The notes below the pieces were generated by a model, which worked only from the letters and a program-made list of their open reading frames with translations, did no database searches and had not been told where the DNA came from. Positions 22,074 to 34,224 of a stretch of 64,000 nt of DNA are shown in pieces (position 1 is the first letter of the stretch; every line of letters begins with the position of its first letter). A program made the translations under genes and the position numbers. Where the stretch lies: the NCBI RefSeq assembly GCF_003171515.1, contig NC_089392.1, positions 1,984,001 through 2,048,000 of the forward strand, read 5' to 3'. The stretch comes from Pyrenophora tritici-repentis (Eukaryota > Ascomycota > Dothideomycetes > Pleosporales > Pleosporaceae).

Positions 22074-22621
22074 GTTTGTGAGTTTGGCTAGGCTGAATTT
22101 TTGGATAATATGGAGATGTTGTTTATGATAAGCTGGTGGTTTTAATCAATAGAATAGTGTTTCTGGGAAGATTGTTGCTGTAGCTAATATTTGGTAGTTG
22201 ATGATGTAGTTAGGAGTTTCTGGGCATGTATTGTAGAGGTCCAGGCAGCGGCTTTTATATAGATGCTGGGAGAGCAATGAGGCGTTGCCTCGTATTGATG
22301 CGGCTGTCTGTTGACAATAGCTGGAGGTTTGTACCTCGCGTCTTACGCTACGTGTCACTGTGCCACACTGCAAGGCAATCGCCGAATTCTCTCAATACAG
22401 CATTGCATTGGAGTTTTAATGTCTTGGTATGACCTGTCTCCCATTTCAAACTCCATGATTCCTTGTTCTATGCACCTATTGTACAGTTATTGTACAGCAA
22501 AGCCTGTCCGTGGTGCAATATCTACATCAATCATACCATCAAGTCATCAAATCGTCGTCTATTGCTCAGTGCTAGATCGCTAGGGATGCGCTGCGAGCCG
22601 CAAGTGAAGTTTCCAACAACT
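22074..22621. other. intergenic, no gene seen
   Basis: About 550 bp of AT-rich DNA between two minus-strand genes, with no supported feature. Confidence 0.45.
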
Positions 22622-23938
22622 TTACTTCTGTTTGGTACAGTTGCACGGACGCTTTGCAACCAAATCTGGGGCTCCAGGAGATACATTGCGCTTGTTGTCA
22701 ACGGAGGTGGTGTTATTAAGAGCTGGATGGGGTGCAGTTGCGTGTGTGTTGTCGACGTCGTCAATCGCGTACGGGTCCCAGTCATCTTCTGATAGCATCA
22801 TTGACTCGTTGAGTGAATTTTCGCTCGCGTTGTCATTGGCGACGATGTTGTCCCGATCAGACGTTGTTTGAATAGCATTTTCGGGTGACTTGGTGGCATA
22901 TGAACGAAGGGATTGATGAACATCAACATCCTCGGCATGGCTTGATAGAGACATACAGTTGTCAGGTGTAGGAGAACGCTTGCGAGATGCGATCAAGTGG
23001 GCACCTGAATTCTGGGCGTTGCTATCAGTCTCGGTATCTCCATCTCCCACCTCCACGTCCTCGTGGCCTTCTTCAACAACCATAGCCGGAGTCTTGTTCG
23101 TGCGCCCTTTCTTGGTGACTATGCCACGCATCTCTCGATTCGTAGCCTTTTCAATGGCGCGGGCATCATTCAGCAGGCGGTTCTCGACCGACTGTTTCAG
23201 CTTATACTGCGGGTTGGCGATAGTGTCCTCGTTGCCCACGCCCTTCATGAAAGCATCGCATCGCGACTTGAAGAAATACAACAGCTTGATCAATGCGCGC
23301 ATGCGCTGCACAAACGTGAGGTTTTGCTCGCAGAGGATCTTTCCAATCACCACCTGGTCGTAGATGGGGAAGCTGTTCAAGCCGCATTTATGTAGATGCT
23401 CAGCAGCGTCGACAGCTCTCCAGCACACGCTCTCCATCTGATCTGCGGGGTAGTGAAAGCCCCTCTCTGGGTGCCAGCGCTTTTTCGGATTTCGATCCAT
23501 CACATTGATGCGGTTTTTCATGGCGAGAAGGAGGCGGGTGACCCAATAGCGGCGCTCCTCATCGTTCTTGGGAATGGTGTCGTCGTCCTTTACTCCTGAC
23601 CACTTTGTCTCGCGCTCTTGCATGGCGGCTTCCGCAGCCTCATTGTTCTCGAACATTAGCTTCTCATCCGCGTTGTTTGAGGAGATGTCGTCTGGAACAG
23701 TGAGACCATTGAGGATGTTGTATACTTTGTCTACGTGCGGCCTGGACTTGAATGGAGGTCATTAAAATGCTTGGCAATCTCTTCTTCTATACGTACCATG
23801 TTTGCGCTTTGGTGTATGACCGTATGCAGCGGTATAGTCGTCAACCAGTTCAGAAGCCCGATGGATTAGTTGCTTGCGTAAGAGAGTATTCAACGAACAC
23901 TTGTAGGCTAAGGGAGTATGTATACTAGCCAGCGAACG
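22622..23938 (-). CDS. unnamed-family protein (copy 1 of 3 in window), 5' end unresolved
   Basis: The main exon runs from 23741 to 22622. Upstream, a 51-nt intron (23742-23792, donor GTATAG, acceptor CCAG, branch-like TTAATGAC) joins it in phase to an exon open from 23793 to at least 23938 (NTLLRKQLIHRASELVDDYT then AAYGHTPKRKHG). No ATG lies in that exon, so a further 5' exon must exist. An alternative start at 23799 (MVRIEEEIAKHFND) would need a frameshift. The core (residues roughly DKVYNILNGL to ENRLLND) contains PKNDEERRYWVTRLLLAM, ESVCWRAVDAAEHLHKCGL, FPIYDQ, FVQRMRALIKLLYFFKSRCD and ANPQYKLKQSVENRL. These positions correspond one for one with the genes at 55505 and 59496. The C-terminus is acidic and disordered. 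I do not know the function; a nuclear role would be speculation. Confidence 0.7.
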
Positions 23939-24832
23939 CTAATATGAATCGGGTACATTCACGGTCCGCACGCTTTCCTGTCACAGTACAGTGATCGGCT
24001 ATTCAAGGTGCCTGCTTGCATGCGACCTTGCGACCCGTCCTGGAAACGGGGGCAAATGCACCTATCCATGACGTAGAGCCGAAATTCCATCTGCTTGTGG
24101 CTCTTCCACGTGTTGTTTAGCGGCCTTTGCTCCCAGAAACGTCCGTGCATGTGGTAGAGTGAACTTTCCCCGTAGCTAGGTACGGGCTTTCAACTATTAA
24201 TTGTCGACGATCTTAATCCCGCGATGACGTACGCTGGCTAATGATAACGAGGGGCAAGAAGAGCAGGTAGAAATGATATGCGACACGCATTGCGAGGGTA
24301 CCAGTATGAGATGGAGGAAAAGGTCATAACAATCAGCCGACATCTAAGAGATGAGCTATCATGGCGTCTAAGAAGCACCTTGAGTCAGCATCCGCAGCGA
24401 TAACTCCACATCGCTCGACAAGTCATGTGCATTATGTCCAAATCGTTAGTCACAACTGCTTGTTTTATACCAATGCACATTCTGCCAGCCACCATCCTTA
24501 TACCACGTGATGTTCTTTTCTTGATATCTCACATCCGCTCTCCCATAACAGGGTAAATACCTTTTTCACAACGTAGAAGTCCTCGCGCTCACAATCTTCG
24601 TTAGAATCATCTAAGAACATAGCACTTGCAAATCTCTTGTTTCTGATGACAGACTATGCTCCTAAACTTAACAAAAATTAAACCGCAATCTCATAAACTG
24701 CCACGTGAACCAGCTTACACACATGCTACACAGTACCATATCCACAACAGTATCCCAAACCCATACTACTACTGCGTCTATTTCAGGTCGAACTGATCTC
24801 AAGTTGAGCATGCAAGGTTCCCGAAACCATTG
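23939..24832. other. intergenic, likely holds the missing 5' exon of the preceding gene
   Basis: No complete gene. A 63-codon minus-strand frame (23959-24150, WKSHKQMEFRLYVMDR) reads like protein and may include the first exon of the 22.6-kb gene, but I could not find a phase-consistent join. 24300-24830 is AT-rich and featureless. Confidence 0.35.
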
Positions 24833-27151
24833 TCAAAGCACCATCTTCTTATCCTCCTCCACATACTCATCTTCCTCGAAATCGTTCTCATCCTCCTCCT
24901 CATCATATTCCTGCTGGTAATACCCATCCATCTTATAATCATCGCCATCTTCCTCTAACCCTGCCGTATTCTTCAGCTCACTCATCTCCCACACCTGCTC
25001 GGGCAAGCCGTCCAAGCCCACATCCTTGGGGGCAGTAATAATGCCAAACTCCAACACACCACAGAAACCGCTCCTGGAAGACTTGCCGAAGAAGCCCACG
25101 ATGACTTCGTCGGGTGAAGGCGCTAACGTGGTGATTACGTTTTCGGTATCACCGCGGGTGTTGAGTTCACCCGCTGATGTACCGTCGGCAAGGTGCATGC
25201 GTACACCGGATTGTGGGTTTACCTCTATCGACGATATCTCGACGCCCTCTGGTAGTCGAATCTTCTTGGATGCGTGGCCACCGAAGCCGTGTTTGCGCCC
25301 GTAGCGTTGCATGGGGCCCCAGTGTGATATGTGGCCGTCTGCGTATTTGACTACGCCTCCGTCCCAGAGGCAGCCTACGCGGAAGTCAATGGAGACGGCG
25401 CGGTGCAGTTTGCCATCTGCACCTTTTTCGCGGAGGAGCTGCGCCCATTCGTATGCGTCGTCTTCTTGGTTGATGACCACAGAGCGTGGGACTGCTAGGT
25501 GCTTTGTGAGGCGGAGAGTGGAGCCGGGGATGCGGACGAAGGATCTGCTGGAGAGAAGTTTCCAGGCGTCTCGAATGCTTGTTTCTTTGCCGTTGAAGGC
25601 GAGAATCTGGAGGTGTAGAGGTGTTGTGCGGTCAAATCGTTGTTCTAAGTCGGCTTCGGTGTATTCCATCGTCTTTGGTGCGTTGTTGCGCCAACCCAGA
25701 GGCTGCGAATGCTCGGTGCGGTTAAATGTGATACGTACAATACCGCTGGCTGAGCTGATGTTCAGTGTCGCGGGACCTTCTTCGTCCTCGTTCGAAGCGA
25801 AGGCTTTCGGCTTCTCGTTCCTCTCTTCTTCAGTCAAGACGGCATCAGTGGGTAGACGGAAGTGAGGGAGCATCCGGAATGCGAGTGCGTCAGCGAGGTT
25901 CCAGCGAGCCTCATTTGGCGTCTTTGCCAGATCCACAAGAACACCCTCCTCTTTAAGATGGGCAGAGTACGCAGTCTTAGATAGGAAGTTCTTAGGCCAG
26001 TCCTGGGCGTACCCACGTTCCATAATACCAGGACGATGCGGAGAGCCAAAGGCATGGCCTACCTCATGAATATGAGCGCCTTGTCCAATAGCGCATGCTT
26101 CCCATATGGTGGCACATTCACCATTGTCGTTGCCAACTTTGTCACCTGGGGCCCGTGTATCTGTCAAGCAGCTAGTGACTTCCTCCATGAAGCGCGGCCA
26201 GGAGTAGGTCAGGTGGCTGCCGAACATGCCTAGCGAGAGTCCTTCGGGGTTATGGCAACCAAGAGCAGCGTGTCCAAGAATAAGCTTTTTGGAAACGTTG
26301 TAATGAGAATCGAGGATCAGACCAGCGACAATCGGGCGAGCATTGGAAGCGAACGGTCCTCCAGCCTCTTTGAGAGCCTCTTGGAAGAAATCGAAAAGAT
26401 CATTCTTGCGATATGCCCTTGGATTTTGCTGGGCAATGTTCGCGTTCCGGATCTGTTCAACAGTTTTTGAAGAGCGGATGACATTGACCTTTGCAGTCGA
26501 CCGCATGGCGCCCTCACGCTCCAGGCACTGATCCATTCGCGCATTGAGGAAATCCCGACTGGTTGTATCAGCTACCCACTCTTCATCCAATCTAAACGAG
26601 CGTCGTCCAACACCATGTAATCTGAGATCTTCGGCAGTCATGGCTTGCCACATGTACGCCGTCATGCGGAGTTTAGCGATGGCGGCATCCAAATCTGAAT
26701 GTGCTGATGAGACACCAGCGGCCTTGTTAGGCGGGCAGTCGATAACACAAGGCGAGTCCGAAGCAACCATGATAGCAAGATGAAGAGGTGGATACTGCAA
26801 GAGTGGCCAATGATTGACGTTAACCTCGATGGTATGTTCAAGACAGTCGTTGCAGACGTATGCAAATTCGAGGATGTTTAGCCCTGGCGAAAGCATGACC
26901 AGGGCTTTGAAGTTGCCTCCAGCCAGAGGCCATGTCTGTTCTGGAAAAGTCTCGGACTTGTTCGCTGCTTTCGTTGCTACGTGTATGTAGCTTCCCTCGG
27001 CAGCAGGAAGTTCGTATGTTCCCGTGACGAGTAGGCAGCGCTTGGTGATACTTAGTAAAAACTATGGGTACGGAAATGAACATCATACCTGATGAATTGT
27101 TTCCCCATCCTCAAGGTTGGTAATGCGAAGGGGACTCGTGATTGGCGCCAT
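24833..27151 (-). CDS. zinc metallopeptidase with C-terminal jacalin-like region (YIL108W-like), 756 aa
   Basis: Exon 1 (27089-27151, MAPITSPLRITNLEDGETIH plus Gln) joins phase 0 over a 48-nt intron to exon 2 (24833-27040). The N-terminal ~110 residues form a beta-rich module (LLVTGTYELPAAEGSYIHVA). The catalytic part has HEVGHAFGSPH at about residues 346-356, an exact HExxHxxGxxH metzincin-type zinc site with Glu347 as general base. The C-terminal part (about 560-720) has GLDGLPEQVWEM-like and YGRKHGFGGHASKKIRLPEG segments, the jacalin-related-lectin fold seen in the yeast YIL108W family (Pfam Metallopep, PF12044). It ends in a long acidic Glu/Asp/Tyr tail. There is no signal peptide, so it is probably cytosolic. 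Substrate unknown. Confidence 0.88.
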
Positions 27152-28101
27152 ATTGACAGTAGACGGTTGGGTAGTATGAAAGAGATCACTATAACGTGCC
27201 AGATGCAAAAGTTCAAGAACAGGTGAGGCGTTAGCTAGAATTGAATACACAGATACTGATTTGATGCCATTGAGACTGATCCTGTTCGTCTTATATAGAA
27301 TTCAATGTCTCGACTCCAATGCGCCTCTATATCAGTTCTTCAGGCAACTGTCCCCATTGGGACTAGCTTCTGAATGGTTGCCTGCTCCAGCCGTGTGCAC
27401 GTACTGGCAGCTCGCTAAACAGGGTCGGCAATATCAATCGAGTCATTAGATATAGAATTATCTCGGAATCCAGGGGAGCCATTGCTTTGTGCTTGGTGGC
27501 CTCGTCCGCGGAGTGTGATTTTGATCAGGCTACACAGGAAGGAGACGGCATGAAGAGCAAATTAGACATGGGAAAGAAATGTGAATTGGTGAGGTGACAA
27601 AGTCACTACTAAAACTGGCGTGTTACGAAACAGATATAGTTGTACCTGTGTCTAGAGAAATCCAAATTGCGACAGGTAGGTAAATAGAGTTACTGCATTT
27701 TCGCCACCGTCGTAAAAGCGTTGTTCTGCAGACGACTCTGGATATCCATTCGACATGGGATAGCCAAATGAGAATACCTTCTCTTCATACAATCTGGCTA
27801 ATGGTGCGATTGATCATATCGAGTAAGCAGGTGGAGGAAAGCATTCGCAATCACCGACGCTTCTCGCCCATTCCTTGGCATCATCCCAGCTTTGTCAGCC
27901 ACTAGCGTCCTTGCCCTAGGAGACAGAGCTTCGCGCATCGCGACATTTTCCCCCAGTCGCGCGCCGGAACCACCACGACCAACAAGCCTCTCCGCCACAA
28001 CCGCCTCATCTCCCTCACCCTTATCGGCGTCCTCGCAACCCCAATCGTCCAACGAACCTCGAGTCTCCGTCCCTTTACTGCCACCGCGCAAACCCGCAGC
28101 C
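27152..28101. other. intergenic between divergent metallopeptidase and U2AF genes
   Basis: Shared promoter region of about 950 bp. From 27892 to 28101 the U2AF frame stays open with no stop and has Ser/Pro-rich composition. I read it as 5' leader because the conserved protein begins at 28102. Confidence 0.5.
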
Positions 28102-28832
28102 ATGGCCAACTACCTCGCCTCCATCTTCGGTACCGAGCAAGACAAAGTAAACTGTTCCTTCTACTACAAGATTGGCGCGTGCCGCCACGGCGACCGCTGC
28201 TCGCGAAAACACGTCAAGCCGTCGTACTCGCAGACGATTCTGCTACCGAACCTGTACCAGAACCCAGCCTACGACCCCAAGAACAAGATGAATGCGCAGC
28301 AGATGCAGATGCACTTTGATGCCTTTTACGAGGACATTTGGTGCGAACTCTGCCAGTACGGACTAGTTGAGGAATTGGTTGTTTGCGACAACAACAATGA
28401 CCGTACGTCTCTTCCCTTTACCGGTGCATCTTCAGTTTGCACACACGCCGTCTCTCTGTTACAGTATACGCTGACACACCTTCCACAGATCTCATCGGCA
28501 ACGTCTACGTCCGCTTCAAGTACGAAGAAGATGCGCAAAAAGCCTGCGACGCGCTTAACTCGCGCTGGTACGCCGGTCGCCCCATCTACTGCGAACTATC
28601 CCCCGTCACAGACTTCCGCGAGGCCTGCTGTCGCCTTAATAGCGGCGAGGGCTGTGTCCGCGGCGGCTTCTGCAACTTTATCCATCGCAAGGAACCCTCC
28701 GCTGAACTCGATCGCGAACTCGACATGTGCACTCGCAAGTGGCTCAAGGAGAGAGGTCGGGATGCCAGGAGCATGTCCAGGAGTCCAACGCCCCAACCTG
28801 CTGCTGGGGGCGCGGCCAAGAGCAGGTTTTAG
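28102..28832 (+). CDS. U2AF1: U2AF small subunit (U2AF35/U2AF23), splicing factor, 214 aa
   Basis: This protein recognises the AG at intron 3' ends as a heterodimer with the large U2AF subunit. Exon 1 is 28102-28402 and exon 2 28489-28832. The 86-nt intron splits a His codon (C|AT), giving [19 protein letters not shown]. Order: [20 protein letters not shown] start, first CCCH zinc finger (C...[18 protein letters not shown]), UHM/RRM domain with a helix-A region and YVRF RNP1-like strand, then the second CCCH finger ([20 protein letters not shown]), and a short Arg/Ser tail. Size equals that of the 216-aa S. pombe protein. The start is chosen because [12 protein letters not shown] is near-invariant. 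A 210-nt open leader extends the frame upstream without homologous sequence. Confidence 0.95.
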
Positions 28833-29742
28833 GCTGGGAAGGATGTGGGAAGTGGATGGATGGACTTGTGTCGCGCTGGAGAAGAAGCGCGGTCAAGCTG
28901 TATGCCTGGGACGGGAACAGAAGATTGAGTTGGGCGTTTATGGCGTTGAGACATGTCCGCTTAACGTATTCCACCATACGTTTGACGGCTGTGATTATAT
29001 GGGATATCATAGGCCTCAGCGGCGTCTATTGCCGCGCGGGCAAAGGGAAGAAATCTTTGTAATTGTACAGCAAGATCCATGGAGAACACAACAGCATGTG
29101 GAATGGCGAGTTTAAGTCGCTGTGTAGTAGTTGCATCAAAGCCAAGTCTTTTCTGATCACGTTCACAAAGTAGCACATGTATGTGTTGGTATGTATGTAT
29201 GTATCCACTTGTGCCACATCCCGGCCTGATACTACAGGAAGGTGGGCGTGGTATTTGAAGGTATGGTATATGTTACTCGATATACAAGGAACAGAAAACT
29301 TCGCAATGAACAAAAGGAAGATGGAGAAGAACAAAGGGAAGTAGGAGTAGAAGCAACCTTAAAAGTCCAAAAGGTGAAGAAAGAAAAGCTAATTGTAATT
29401 GTGTGGTCTCTGGTAAAATCGACCTGGTATCATGAAGTGGGTGTCCCGGGCGCAAAGCGCCAAACGACAAGGAAAAAAACCCCAAAAGAGACAAAAGAGA
29501 CGGCTGTCCCAAAGCTCGGACATCGCAGACACCATGGTCGAAGCCAGAAAAGAAGAGAGAGACCCGTTATCCCAAAGCAGAGAGGGCATCACAGATACCA
29601 CAGTTGAGTCCGCAAAATCCGAAATCTTGCCTTTCCCGTCTTCCATCTTTCCAACCCCCACTAAAAACTCCCAGATCCAGAAAAGGTAAATCAGGATAGC
29701 ACCAAACTGCACCTCTGGCCCCTCCCTCCCACTTGGACCCCC
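28833..29742. other. intergenic 3' regions of convergent genes
   Basis: About 900 bp between the U2AF gene and the converging membrane-protein gene. Contains purine-rich and GTAT-repeat stretches (29183-29203) but no supported gene. Confidence 0.45.
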
Positions 29743-30615
29743 TCAGAACTTCACAATCCCATGCGCCTTCAACACCACCACCGTGACCACAGCCGACACG
29801 ATCAAAAGTGCCAGGACCCCCCAAAACGCCCAACACAACCACGCCCTATGCCTCTCCTTCTTCTTCTGCCTAGCCAGCCAGGTATCGCTATTCTCAACAT
29901 CAGCCGAAATGGTCGTTACGAAATTAAACCGCGAGTTTGGTCTTCCACTCAGGCTCAGCGAAAGTGCTGATATATTGCCTGTGCGGAAGAAGGAACGAGC
30001 GGGGGAGATTGGAGGGGATGTGGTATATTGTTGTGTGGTGCGGATGCTGGGGGCGAGGTTGGAGCGCCGGGTACCGGGGCGGGAAGAGAAGGGGGCAGGG
30101 GCTATGCTGGGAGTAGCGTTTGAACGCTGCGTCCCCGGGCGGGAGGTGATTGCTGTGTGTTCTGTTTTTATGGAGATTGTGCGGGTGGGTGGGGGGATGG
30201 GGGCGAAGATTTCGGGGCGGAGAAGGGGCTTGGTAGAGGGGGATTTGTGGAGTTTTGAGCGGCGCTTTTGTTGCTTGGAGGAGGGGGTGGAGGGTGGCGC
30301 TTTTTCTTGCGTGGATGTGGTAGTGGTGGTAATTGGGTCGGAGGAAAAGACGAGTGAGAAGGGTCGGATGGGGGAGATGGGCCGCAAGCGCGTTGTTTGA
30401 GACATTTGTGGTGATTGTGATTGTGGTAAATGGCTCGTTGCCATGGGTGTTTGTGCAATGGGAGTTCCAAGTGGTGTGGGCTCGCAAAAGGGGAGGGTGC
30501 TGGTTATGACGTACGCATTCTTTCCGTCTTGCTTTGCTAGTTCCTCTTTTGCTAGATCGTCCTTGTGGACGGCGACGCTGAAGCGCTTCCAGAAGTGTGG
30601 GTCGCGGATCATCAT
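29743..30615 (-). CDS. hypothetical single-pass membrane protein, 290 aa
   Basis: The minus-strand frame is open from 30924, but the conserved-looking start is MMIRDPHFWKRFSVAVHKDD at 30615, which I take as the initiator. The middle (residues about 30-230) is long, basic, Pro/Ser/Thr-rich and probably disordered, with two similar TSRPGTQRSNATPSIAP / SSRPGTRRSNLAPSI repeats. Near the C-terminus, after the basic RQKKKERHRAW, a hydrophobic helix (LCWAFWGVLALLIVSAVVTV) spans the membrane and is followed by a few residues. This is a tail-anchored layout with a cytosolic N-terminus. I recognise no function; similar short tail-anchored proteins are common in filamentous ascomycetes. Confidence 0.65.
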   Translation of the reverse strand: MMIRDPHFWKRFSVAVHKDDLAKEELAKQDGKNAYVITSTLPFCEPTPLGTPIAQTPMATSHLPQSQSPQMSQTTRLRPISPIRPFSLVFSSDPITTTTTSTQEKAPPSTPSSKQQKRRSKLHKSPSTKPLLRPEIFAPIPPPTRTISIKTEHTAITSRPGTQRSNATPSIAPAPFSSRPGTRRSNLAPSIRTTQQYTTSPPISPARSFFRTGNISALSLSLSGRPNSRFNFVTTISADVENSDTWLARQKKKERHRAWLCWAFWGVLALLIVSAVVTVVVLKAHGIVKF

Positions 30616-32009
30616 GTGGTATTTGTTGGGTTGATGTGTAGGGATGATGGAGGTAAAGGTAGACAGCGGGAAGCAGCGAGGTGCTCGTGGTTTTGTGGGC
30701 GGAGGATCTCCGTCAGTAGAGACAGTCGTGGCCTTGAGGCCGTCGCAAGAGGATTGGCGGTAGTGAAACTTTCGAACTTTATGAGGAACTAGTTGAAGGG
30801 TTTGTGATGAGACAGTCGGTATATGGTGTAGTGCTAGTGCACGGCCGCAGGCGAGAAAGTGGGTGCCGGTATGTATGTCTATTATAGCAGGACGAAACGA
30901 CCAGATAGTACCAGGGTTTGACAAGGGAATATATCTGTTTCGTCACGCGGACGGTAACGTTGCACGCAACTCGCGAAATTTGTTGTGGAGAAGCGGATTG
31001 GTGACGGCGGGAAGCACCAGGAACACGCTGTGTACGAGGGAGGGTCGATTGGATGCGGCAGGGGCAGAGCACAGCACGTGGGACACCAAGTGAAGCTGAC
31101 GTAGTAAAGAAGGAAAGAAGAGATGGTATTATGTAGATGAGCTTGCAGCGGACCAACGCAGCTCGTCAAGGCGCAGATACGAAAGGAAGTGGTGAAGGAG
31201 ACAACATCAGCGGAAGTGGCAATACTTAACACTGCATCTATCTACACCCATACCATACAACACTAGGCGATGTCATCGTAAACCCTGGGGTGCAACATGG
31301 CCCGGGCTAGACAGGTGTCAAACACACGTCTTTCGACGATGGAAATTGTCGTGAGAGGGGTCAACCAGCGTGCTGGCTTTCGGATGTTTCGCAGGTCGGA
31401 GCGGGCGTAGACGTCAGGCCAATAGGAGGCCGAGGCGGGTCCGGGGGATCCTTGCGCCCCATCACGCAGTCCACATGGCGGTGGAGCGGCGTGAGATTAA
31501 CAGGCAACTGAGACGAGGTACATATAAGACTGATTGGTGAGGCGACAAGCCCTGGGATATTGTCGTGCATGTGAACAATGGGTCGAGATTCGATTGTCGA
31601 TGTTTGAGAGGTACAAAAGCGAGCTGTGCGCGCTGCCGCAGCCTGCAGGTGAACATCAACCGTCACGACACTGAATCTTTGCAGACCAAGATGGAGAGCA
31701 AGTCATGGCCAATATGCACACGTGTCTGGCTAGTACCGTCGATGAAGCTGTATGGTCGGACCGCTGCATGGAAAACATAACAAAATGCAGACTACGGCCC
31801 TACGCAAGCTGCAGCGCGGTCCCACCCGTCGTCACTGCCTCGACCGCCGATGTCCACCTTTCCCGAGTGCTCCTACATGTCTGTTTCCATCCTTGTTCTT
31901 CAAACCACGTCCCTGCCCATATAACCTTGGCGGGTCAGATCGTACGTTGACGCCCACCATCATCAATTCCAACCCATCATCACAGCGGCGGGTCTAGATT
32001 ACCGCCGCC
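30616..32009. other. intergenic between divergent genes
   Basis: About 1.4 kb shared upstream region of the membrane-protein gene and the DUF3605 gene. Short overlapping frames are not convincing. No repeats recognised. Confidence 0.45.
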
Positions 32010-32782
32010 ATGCCAAACGAGGAACTGCCGTTCTGGCTGGTCAATGTGCCTGCGGACCAGCGGCCCAGCGAATGCCCCGACTTCTTGACTGGATGTAGTG
32101 AGAAGGACAAGCGGATTATTGGCACGCCAGATGAGGAGTATCAGGTCTTATCGTGGGCTGAGGTGCGGGATATAGTCCGTATGTTCATCTACTTTGATAC
32201 GGATACGCGCAATGCTGATGAGTCGACCTTTATCAGAGAACGATAGGGTGGACAAGTTCCATCGTCTGCCCAGTGAGCTCAGACGGTATCGTCAGTTCAC
32301 ATACCATCTCGAGAAGGAGTATGGCAGCATCATGAATTTCATTGTCAACGAACGGTTGAAGTGGACGACGATGGAGCCGCGAGGGGGGCCATTCCAGTTC
32401 ACCGGTATGTTCCGCTTCCCCACAGATCACGTATGGACCATGGCTGATTATGTCAGACGATATCAAGATCCTCTATAACGACTGGCCATACGGCATTGAC
32501 TCCGACATTGTGCACCTGGTTGTCTGGACAAAGTTTGAGCTTGAAGATGACCCCGAGACGGGCCTCTCTACCGAAGTTTCAAAAAAGCAAATACACGACT
32601 ATGTGCAAAAGACTTTCGCCCCGAAGGTTAAGGAACTCGTCTGGTTCAAGAACTGGAAGAGCCTGAAGAGCGTCCACGCAGTCGAGCACTTTCATGTTAT
32701 GCTGTACAAACCCGACCCAGAGTTTCTTAACCAGATTACCAACGGCGACGTGCCGATGACAGACAAGTTCGGCACGACGTGA
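32010..32782 (+). CDS. N-acetylglucosamine-induced protein 1-like (DUF3605), 220 aa, three exons
   Basis: Member of the DUF3605 family (PF12239), often annotated as N-acetylglucosamine-induced protein 1; biochemical role unknown. Exons: 32010-32178, 32237-32404, 32457-32782, with GTATGT donors at both introns (58 and 52 nt). Phase joins give [20 protein letters not shown] and [19 protein letters not shown]. Family signatures are the PSELRRY...[17 protein letters not shown] block (residues about 65-100), [20 protein letters not shown], and the W followed by a K.V..VEHFHV block near the end. The start ATG has a good context (GCCGCCATGCC). The stop codon TGA (32780-32782) lies inside a perfect donor GTGAGT, so an alternative C-terminus is conceivable. 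Confidence 0.88.
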
Positions 32783-34224
32783 GTACCGGGTCAAGGCGTC
32801 GCATGTTTGGGAGAGGCGTTCGTGATCATCTCGTCTAGAATTCGATATAGACATGGGCTGCTTATTAGGTTATCGTCTGTCAGATTGCACTGGCGGTCTG
32901 TTCTGGCGGTCATAAAGCACGGGTAGATGAGGCGTTGGCGTCGCAGTTCTTGTTTATCCTTTCTCTATATCTTACACTTCAGAAAAGCCGGTTTCGTTGA
33001 GTGCAGTTTTTGTTTCGACGTCTTCACTCTTTCAGCCCTATTTTTTTCGACTTTTGCCACAGCTGAAAGCAAGGCCAAGCCGCGGACGGTAATGCAACCC
33101 CCTGAAGATCACCCGGCAGCCGTTGAGATTGGCTGGACGTACTGCATGCAGCGAACAATTTTGCAGGCACAGGTGCAGGCATGTCGTGGCATGCGCGTCA
33201 TCGTCTATGGCGCATCCTATGTGGCGTCTGGGGTGCGGCGTGACAATAACGGTAACGGGAAACTACTCAAGGGCAGTACCTGAGTAAGAAAGAGTAGGAG
33301 AAGACACTCTGAAAAGGAAAGAAGCAATAATCAATCTAAACGAGTGGTTATAACTACTTACATACATATACTGACATTATGGTTCTCCTATCCCTTATCG
33401 ATTAACCACTCAAGGCCCCTATCGTGGCGTCGGGTCCATCACACCGCCACTGCCGACATTTCACGGCTCGCAGCGCCGAGAGACACGCAACATGAGGTAC
33501 GATAGGATCCAGGCGCAGGGCTTGGTGCATGAGGCGACGATAAGGCAAAAAGATGAAGAATGACATGTTTCTATTCCAGAACGCAGCCACGGTTATACAA
33601 AGTCAGCCACCATGGAAAAGCGCAGTCAGAAGTTGGTGGTTGAACAATACTAGGCCCTCACTGCATGGAACATGATCATGGCATCAAGGTCGAGAAGGCT
33701 TTGTTTCCAGGTTGCCTTGTCACCTCGTCGTCTATTGGACGAATCAGGTTTTTGTCCCCTCGCCGGGGTTCTACAAAGCGCGGTGAGTGCTGTCGGGTCA
33801 TAGCGCAAAAAAGTCGCGGAACAGCACGCACGCTCCGGCAGGGGCTCATCTGCATAATACAAGCCGCCCGAGTCCCTCTTTGCCTACAACTCTCTCACGA
33901 GCGAACGAGGCGTCTCCAGGCCTGTGTTGACTCCTCTAATTGCCGTATTCTGGGCACTTTCCAGGCCCACGACGACTGGCTCGACCACTCTTTGCAGCCT
34001 ATACACGCGGGTACGGCGCACTAGACGTGCATAACGACCCTAGGAACAACAAACAATGCTAACCATGGCACAGCACTTTTTGCACTTTTTGCACCTGAGC
34101 ACGCAATCTACTTCAAGTCCACGGCAGCGTGCGCACAGCCACGCTCGGCAACATCGCGTAGAGCAACGCTCCAAACGGCCCCCGCCTCGTTTTCCACCGA
34201 CTCACCCAGAGTGGGTCCGCCAAC
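32783..34224. other. intergenic upstream of HMG-CoA reductase
   Basis: About 1.4 kb. Contains the 3' UTR of the DUF3605 gene and the promoter and leader of the reductase. No gene or clear motif supported. Confidence 0.45.
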
